A DNA stretch of 9,522 nucleotides from contig PNND01000452.1 in NCBI GenBank assembly GCA_013824045.1, positions 1-9,522 on the forward strand, written 5' to 3'. The notes beneath the pieces are model-generated. The model saw only the letters and a list, made by a program, of their open reading frames with translations, was not told the origin of the DNA and made no database searches. Positions 6,170-9,522 of the stretch are shown in pieces (position 1 is the stretch's first letter; each line of letters opens with the position of its first letter). A program made the position numbers and the translations under genes. This stretch comes from Rhodobacter sp. GTDB taxonomy: Bacteria; Pseudomonadota; Alphaproteobacteria; Rhodobacterales; Rhodobacteraceae.

Positions 6170-6852
6170 TCGGCAAGATTTCGGGGCGGGTGGATTGGCG
6201 CGGCGGCGATCAGGTGCTGATCGATGTGCGGGGCGTGGGCTATATCGTGCATGTGAACGAGCGCACGATGGCCAGCCTGCCGGGGGTAGGGGAAGCGGTT
6301 TCGCTTTATACCGACTTGCTGGTGCGGGAGGATCTGCTGCAGCTGTTTGGGTTCCCGACCATGCTGGAGAAGGAATGGCACAAGCTGTTGATGACGGTGC
6401 AGGGGGTTGGCGCGAAGGCGTCGATGGCCATTCTGGGTGCGCTGGGCGCGGAGGGGGTGGCGCGGGCGATTTCGCTGGGCGATGCGCGGGCGGTGCAGGC
6501 GGCGCCCGGTGTGGGGCCGAAGCTGGCGCAGCGGGTGATCCTTGAGTTGAAGTCCAAGGCGCCGGGGTTGATGGCGATGGGGGGGAACCTGTCGGTGTCG
6601 GCCGTGGCGGATGCGGCGGATGCGGTGATCGAGCCGTTTGCGCCCGCGCCGAAGCGGGTGGCGAAGGTGGATGGGGCGGCGCAGGCGCGGGCGGCGGCGA
6701 GCGCGGATGCGCTGTCGGCGCTGAGCAACCTTGGCTATGGGCCGGGCGATGCGGCGCAGGCAGTGGCGACCGTGGCGGCGGATGCGCCCGAGGCGGATGC
6801 GGCGGTGCTGATCCGGGCGGCGTTGAAGCTGTTGGCGCCGAAACCGAGGTAA
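6166..6852 (+). CDS. ruvA: Holliday junction DNA-binding protein RuvA
   Basis: RuvA tetramers clamp the four-way junction and load RuvB hexamers. The 228-residue product starts MIGKISGRV, the family N-terminus, in the OB-fold domain I (about 1-63). Domain II carries two helix-hairpin-helix units: [17 protein letters not shown] (74-90) and [19 protein letters not shown] (110-128). Domain III (about 176-225; [21 protein letters not shown]) is the RuvB-binding three-helix bundle. It is about 25 residues longer than E. coli RuvA (203); the extra length is an Ala/Val-rich linker (about 138-176) between domains II and III, which is variable in the family. It overlaps ruvC by four bases. ruvB is not next: an HtpX-type protease gene intervenes. 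Confidence 0.97.
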   Translation: MIGKISGRVDWRGGDQVLIDVRGVGYIVHVNERTMASLPGVGEAVSLYTDLLVREDLLQLFGFPTMLEKEWHKLLMTVQGVGAKASMAILGALGAEGVARAISLGDARAVQAAPGVGPKLAQRVILELKSKAPGLMAMGGNLSVSAVADAADAVIEPFAPAPKRVAKVDGAAQARAAASADALSALSNLGYGPGDAAQAVATVAADAPEADAAVLIRAALKLLAPKPR

Positions 6853-6880
6853 ACGGAAAGCTCTTGCGCGGTGAGCCGGA

Positions 6881-6898
6881 TTTCCCATCTTTGGGAAA
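6881..6898 (+). promoter_or_regulatory. Hairpin directly before the htpX ribosome-binding site
   Basis: TTTCCCA (6881-6887) and TGGGAAA (6892-6898) form a perfect 7-bp stem with a TCTT loop. The SD GGAGG (6901-6905) begins three bases after the stem, and the ATG is at 6914. The stem does not cover the SD but ends close enough to affect ribosome access, or it could mark a processing site between ruvA and htpX. Confidence 0.4.
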
Positions 6899-6913
6899 AC
6901 GGAGGGCCTGCGG

Positions 6914-7798
6914 ATGACCGGTTATACCAAGACATTCGTCCTGATGGCGGCGCTGACGGCGCTGTTCATGGGCATCGGCGCGATGATCGGCGGCGGCACC
7001 GGCGCGCTCTTGGCCTTTGTCGTGGCGGCGGGGATGAACCTTTACGGCTATTGGAATGCCGACAAGGCCGTGTTGCGGATGACTGGGGCGCGCGAGGTGG
7101 ATGCACGGACCGCGCCGGAATTTGTGGGGATGGTGCATCGGCTGGCCGATGGGGCGGGGATGCCGCGGCCCAAGGTTTATGTGATTGAGACGGATCAGCC
7201 CAATGCCTTTGCCACCGGGCGGAACCCGGAGAATGCCGCCGTGGCGGCGACGACGGGGCTTTTGCGGCGGCTGAACGCGGAAGAGGTGGCGGCGGTGATG
7301 GCGCATGAATTGGCGCATATCCAGAACCGCGACACGCTGATCATGACGGTGACCGCGACATTCGCCGGGGCGATCGGGATGCTGGCCAATTTCGCGATGT
7401 TCTTTGGCGGGCGTGACCGGCCCGGGGGCGCGTTGGGGACGATCGCGATCATGATCTTTGCGCCACTTGCGGCTGGGTTGGTGCAGATGGCCATTTCCCG
7501 GTCGCGCGAATATGAGGCCGACAAGGTGGGGGCGGCGATCTGCGGCAATCCGATGTGGCTGGCCTCGGCGCTGAAGAAGATCGACGCCTTTGCCAAGGGG
7601 ATCGACAATGATGCCGCCGAGCGGAACCCGGCGGTGGCGCATATGTTCATCATCAACCCGCTCCATGTGTTCAAGCGGGATGCGCTGTTTTCCACCCATC
7701 CGGCGACCGCCAATCGGGTGGCAGCGCTGGAGGCGCAGGCGGCCGAGGGCAAGCGTTGGGGCAAGGTGGGGGTGGCGGCGCGGGGGCCTTGGGAATAG
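6914..7798 (+). CDS. htpX: HtpX-type M48 membrane zinc metalloprotease
   Basis: HtpX is an inner-membrane zinc endopeptidase that degrades misfolded membrane proteins alongside FtsH. The 294-residue length equals the family norm (E. coli 293). Two N-terminal membrane segments (about 7-25 and 29-47) are followed by the zinc motif HELAH (131-135; His131 and His135 ligands, Glu132 catalytic). A further hydrophobic stretch spans about 143-165 and another about 174-194. The third ligand is the Glu of REYEAD (Glu199), as in SRxREFxAD motifs of M48 proteases. A C-terminal TINP-like segment ([28 protein letters not shown]) is also typical. SD GGAGG sits 8 nt upstream. The gene lies 61 nt after ruvA and 48 nt before ruvB on the same strand, an unexpected place for it. 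Confidence 0.95.
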   Translation: MTGYTKTFVLMAALTALFMGIGAMIGGGTGALLAFVVAAGMNLYGYWNADKAVLRMTGAREVDARTAPEFVGMVHRLADGAGMPRPKVYVIETDQPNAFATGRNPENAAVAATTGLLRRLNAEEVAAVMAHELAHIQNRDTLIMTVTATFAGAIGMLANFAMFFGGRDRPGGALGTIAIMIFAPLAAGLVQMAISRSREYEADKVGAAICGNPMWLASALKKIDAFAKGIDNDAAERNPAVAHMFIINPLHVFKRDALFSTHPATANRVAALEAQAAEGKRWGKVGVAARGPWE

Positions 7799-7810
7799 GG
7801 TTTCGGGTGC

Positions 7811-7841
7811 TTGCCAAAGCGGCGGCGTTCTGTGAATGTTC
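7811..7841 (+). promoter_or_regulatory. Candidate SOS promoter of ruvB with exact LexA box
   Basis: GTTC (7827-7830), seven bases, GTTC (7838-7841) is an exact match to the GTTC-N7-GTTC LexA operator known from Rhodobacter and other alphaproteobacteria. It overlaps AATGTT (7835-7840), which lies 18 bp downstream of TTGCCA (7811-7816; 5 of 6 matches to TTGACA). The last operator base is 5 bp before the ruvB ATG. A repressor bound here would block the -10 region. The predicted transcript start falls at or next to the ATG at 7847. Confidence 0.65.
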
Positions 7842-7846
7842 CCGCC

Positions 7847-8875
7847 ATGATGGACCCGGACCCGACCCTGCGGCCTGAGCGGCTGCCCGAAGATACCGAC
7901 CGCGCCTTGCGTCCGCAGGCGCTTGAAGAATTCGTGGGGCAGGCGGAGGCGCGGGCGAATCTGCGTGTGTTTATCGAAAGCGCCCGGATGCGGGGCGAGG
8001 CGATGGACCACACGTTGTTCCACGGGCCGCCCGGATTGGGGAAGACCACGCTGGCGCAGATCATGGCGCGGGAGCTTGGTGTCGGTTTTCGGATGACGTC
8101 GGGGCCGGTGCTTGCCAAGCCCGGCGATCTGGCGGCGATCCTGACCAATCTGGAACCGCGCGATGTGCTGTTCATCGACGAGATTCATCGTCTGTCGCCG
8201 GTGGTGGAAGAGGTGCTTTATCCCGCGATGGAGGATTTCGCGCTGGATCTGGTGATCGGTGAGGGGCCGGCGGCGCGGACGGTGCGGATCGAGCTGCAGC
8301 CCTTTACGCTGGTGGGGGCGACGACGCGGCTGGGGTTGTTGACGACACCGCTGCGCGACCGGTTCGGGATACCGACGCGGTTGCAATTCTATACCGAGGA
8401 TGAGTTGGATCTGATCGTGGCGCGCGGGGCGCGGCTTTTGGGCGTGCAGGCCGAGCCGCAGGGCACGTGCGAGATCGCGCGGCGCGCGCGGGGGACGCCC
8501 CGCGTGGCGGGTCGGCTACTCCGGCGGGTGGTGGATTTCGTGCTGGTCGAGGGGGACGGGTGCCTGACCAAGGCCATTGCCGACCGGGCGCTGACGCGGC
8601 TGGGGGTCGATCATCTGGGGCTGGATGGGGCGGACCGGCGCTATCTTTTGCTGCTGGCCGAGAATTACGGCGGCGGGCCGGTGGGGGTGGAAACCATCGC
8701 GGCGGCGCTGTCGGAGGCGCGCGATGCCATCGAAGAGGTGATCGAGCCCTATCTGCTGCAGCAGGGCCTGATCCAGCGCACCCCGCGCGGGCGGATGCTC
8801 GCGGCCAAGGCCTGGCGGCATCTGGGGTTGGAGGCGCCGCGCGCGCCGGGGCAGAGCGATCTGTTCGAGGCGTGA
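7847..8875 (+). CDS. ruvB: Holliday junction branch-migration ATPase RuvB
   Basis: RuvB is the AAA+ hexameric motor that drives branch migration with RuvA. The 342-residue product (E. coli 336) contains Walker A GPPGLGKT (60-67), Walker B LFIDEIH (108-114), sensor I GATTR (157-161), the arginine-finger region LRDRFG (169-174), sensor [12 protein letters not shown] (216-225), and a C-terminal winged-helix domain with [13 protein letters not shown] and [11 protein letters not shown]. The ATG at 7847 (or 7850, adjacent) gives the family N-terminus [13 protein letters not shown]. No Shine-Dalgarno precedes it (GTTCCCGCC), and an in-frame GTG (7832) and TTG (7811) fall inside the promoter-like region, so a leaderless start is plausible. 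It is split from ruvCA by htpX and has its own LexA-box promoter. A three-palindrome array follows the stop. Confidence 0.97.
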   Translation: MMDPDPTLRPERLPEDTDRALRPQALEEFVGQAEARANLRVFIESARMRGEAMDHTLFHGPPGLGKTTLAQIMARELGVGFRMTSGPVLAKPGDLAAILTNLEPRDVLFIDEIHRLSPVVEEVLYPAMEDFALDLVIGEGPAARTVRIELQPFTLVGATTRLGLLTTPLRDRFGIPTRLQFYTEDELDLIVARGARLLGVQAEPQGTCEIARRARGTPRVAGRLLRRVVDFVLVEGDGCLTKAIADRALTRLGVDHLGLDGADRRYLLLLAENYGGGPVGVETIAAALSEARDAIEEVIEPYLLQQGLIQRTPRGRMLAAKAWRHLGLEAPRAPGQSDLFEA

Positions 8876-8878
8876 GCG

Positions 8879-8980
8879 GGGCAAAAATTTTCAGGAAAAT
8901 TTTTGCCCGCGGCGGCCGGAAAATTTCGGGTGGAAATTTTCCGGCTATAGACCACCAAAAGTTTTCGGGAAAACTTTTGG
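8879..8980. repeat. Array of three perfect palindromes after ruvB
   Basis: Palindrome 1: GGGCAAAAATTTTC (8879-8892) with GAAAATTTTTGCCC (8895-8908), loop 2 nt. Palindrome 2: GCCGGAAAATTTC (8915-8927) with GAAATTTTCCGGC (8933-8945), loop 5 nt. Palindrome 3: CCAAAAGTTTTC (8955-8966) with GAAAACTTTTGG (8969-8980), loop 2 nt. All stems are perfect (14, 13 and 12 bp), with C/G at the foot and an AAAA-TTTT centre. The array starts 3 nt after the ruvB stop and could act in termination, mRNA 3'-end protection or as a DNA-level element. Confidence 0.9.
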
Positions 8981-9019
8981 CGCACGGGCGGGGCGATGGG
9001 ACGGGCGAGGGAGTGTGAG

Positions 9020-9522
9020 ATGACCCCGGATGAGGTTCAGGCGTTGTTCACCCGTGCCGACGGCACATATCTGTTCGCGCGTTGGGGGCGGCCTATCGTG
9101 CCAGTGGTGTTCGGTGTCGAGGATGCGACGCTGGGGGTGGTGAAGGGCGCGGTGGAGGCCGTAGTGGCGCTGGCAGGCCACAGGATGGCCGAGACCGACC
9201 AGGAACTGGGTGCGAACCTGATGATCTTCTTCTTTCGCGACTGGGCGGAATTGCCGGAGGTGCCCAATCTGGACCGGCTGGTGCCGGGGCTTGCGGCGCT
9301 CTGCGCGCGGCTGGAGGAGGCTGGGGCGAACCAGTATCGCATCTTCCGGTTCGATCCGGAGGGGGCAATCCGGGCGGTATTCGTCTTTGTGCGGATGGAC
9401 GCGCATCTTGAGGCGGTTTCGGCCGAGACGCTGGCGCTGAGCCAGGCAGTGCAGATGATCCTGCTCTGGTCGGACCGCGCCTTTGGCGAGATGTCGCCGC
9501 TGGCGGCGGGGCCGAGGGGCGA
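9020..9522 (+). CDS. Unrecognised soluble protein, 5' part only (runs off the window)
   Basis: An uninterrupted reading frame of 167 codons from ATG 9020 to the window end; the C-terminus is missing. The predicted start reads MTPDEVQALFTRADGTYLFARWGRPIVPVVFGV. Later segments include NLMIFFFRDWAELPEVPNLDRLVPGLAAL (66-93), YRIFRFDPEGAIRAVFVFVRMD (106-127) and LALSQAVQMILLWSDRAF (138-155). No signal peptide or convincing membrane helix is visible; the pattern suggests a mixed alpha/beta cytoplasmic domain. GAGGGA (about 9007-9012) serves as SD; an in-frame ATG at 8996 lacks one. I do not recognise the family. Its place just after ruvB on the same strand, beyond the palindrome array, is the only functional hint. 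Confidence 0.8.
   Translation, partial: MTPDEVQALFTRADGTYLFARWGRPIVPVVFGVEDATLGVVKGAVEAVVALAGHRMAETDQELGANLMIFFFRDWAELPEVPNLDRLVPGLAALCARLEEAGANQYRIFRFDPEGAIRAVFVFVRMDAHLEAVSAETLALSQAVQMILLWSDRAFGEMSPLAAGPRG

Noticed and set aside
5600..8386. Very long minus-strand open frame (928 codons) antisense to ruvC, ruvA, htpX and ruvB
   Set aside because: It is the complement of four recognised genes; strong G/C codon bias keeps the opposite strand free of stops. The translation is Pro/Arg/His-rich and lacks any domain.

Overview
The window is GC-rich and reads as chromosome of an alphaproteobacterium, most likely of the Rhodobacteraceae (Rhodobacter/Roseobacter relatives). Support: the RuvB, PrmA and MsrA sequences look typical of that family, a DUF1127 mini-protein is present, plus-strand genes are strongly G-biased, and an alphaproteobacterial-type LexA box (GTTC-N7-GTTC) lies in front of ruvB. 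It is mostly ordinary housekeeping chromosome; I see no phage, insertion sequence, CRISPR array, tRNA or rRNA.

Left part (1-4929, all plus strand): a secreted PepSY-like small protein; a 211-bp gap with four 12-bp tandem repeats and a structured leader; a 12-TM MFS transporter; a pair of back-to-back palindromes; msrA (methionine sulfoxide reductase A); a class I SAM-dependent methyltransferase; prmA (ribosomal protein L11 methyltransferase), followed by a likely terminator; and a small one-TM protein of unknown function.

Middle (4930-5650): positions 4930-5044 hold nothing I can name. A minus-strand DUF1127 gene follows, with its own terminator. The 334-bp divergent gap 5317-5650 between DUF1127 and ruvC contains a 5'-UTR hairpin, two tandem 20-bp operator-like repeats, an orphan intrinsic terminator, a compact three-way-junction inverted-repeat structure (possible small RNA) and a plausible ruvC promoter carrying a near-LexA box.

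Right part (5651-9522, plus strand): the Holliday-junction set ruvC-ruvA (ATGA overlap), then an HtpX-type membrane zinc protease, then ruvB, then an array of three perfect palindromes, then the 5' part of an unrecognised gene that runs off the window. The protease separates ruvB from ruvCA, and ruvB has what looks like its own SOS promoter: a 5/6 -35 element, an exact GTTC-N7-GTTC box over the -10 region, a predicted transcription start at or next to the ATG, and no Shine-Dalgarno. RuvA and RuvB form the branch-migration motor and RuvC cuts the junction, so the second promoter would give ruvB its own DNA-damage control despite the inserted gene.

The best leads are the ruvB LexA-box/leaderless-start arrangement, the two palindrome arrays that share architecture (and an opening GGCAAAAAT) directly after stop codons, and the structured DUF1127-ruvC gap.
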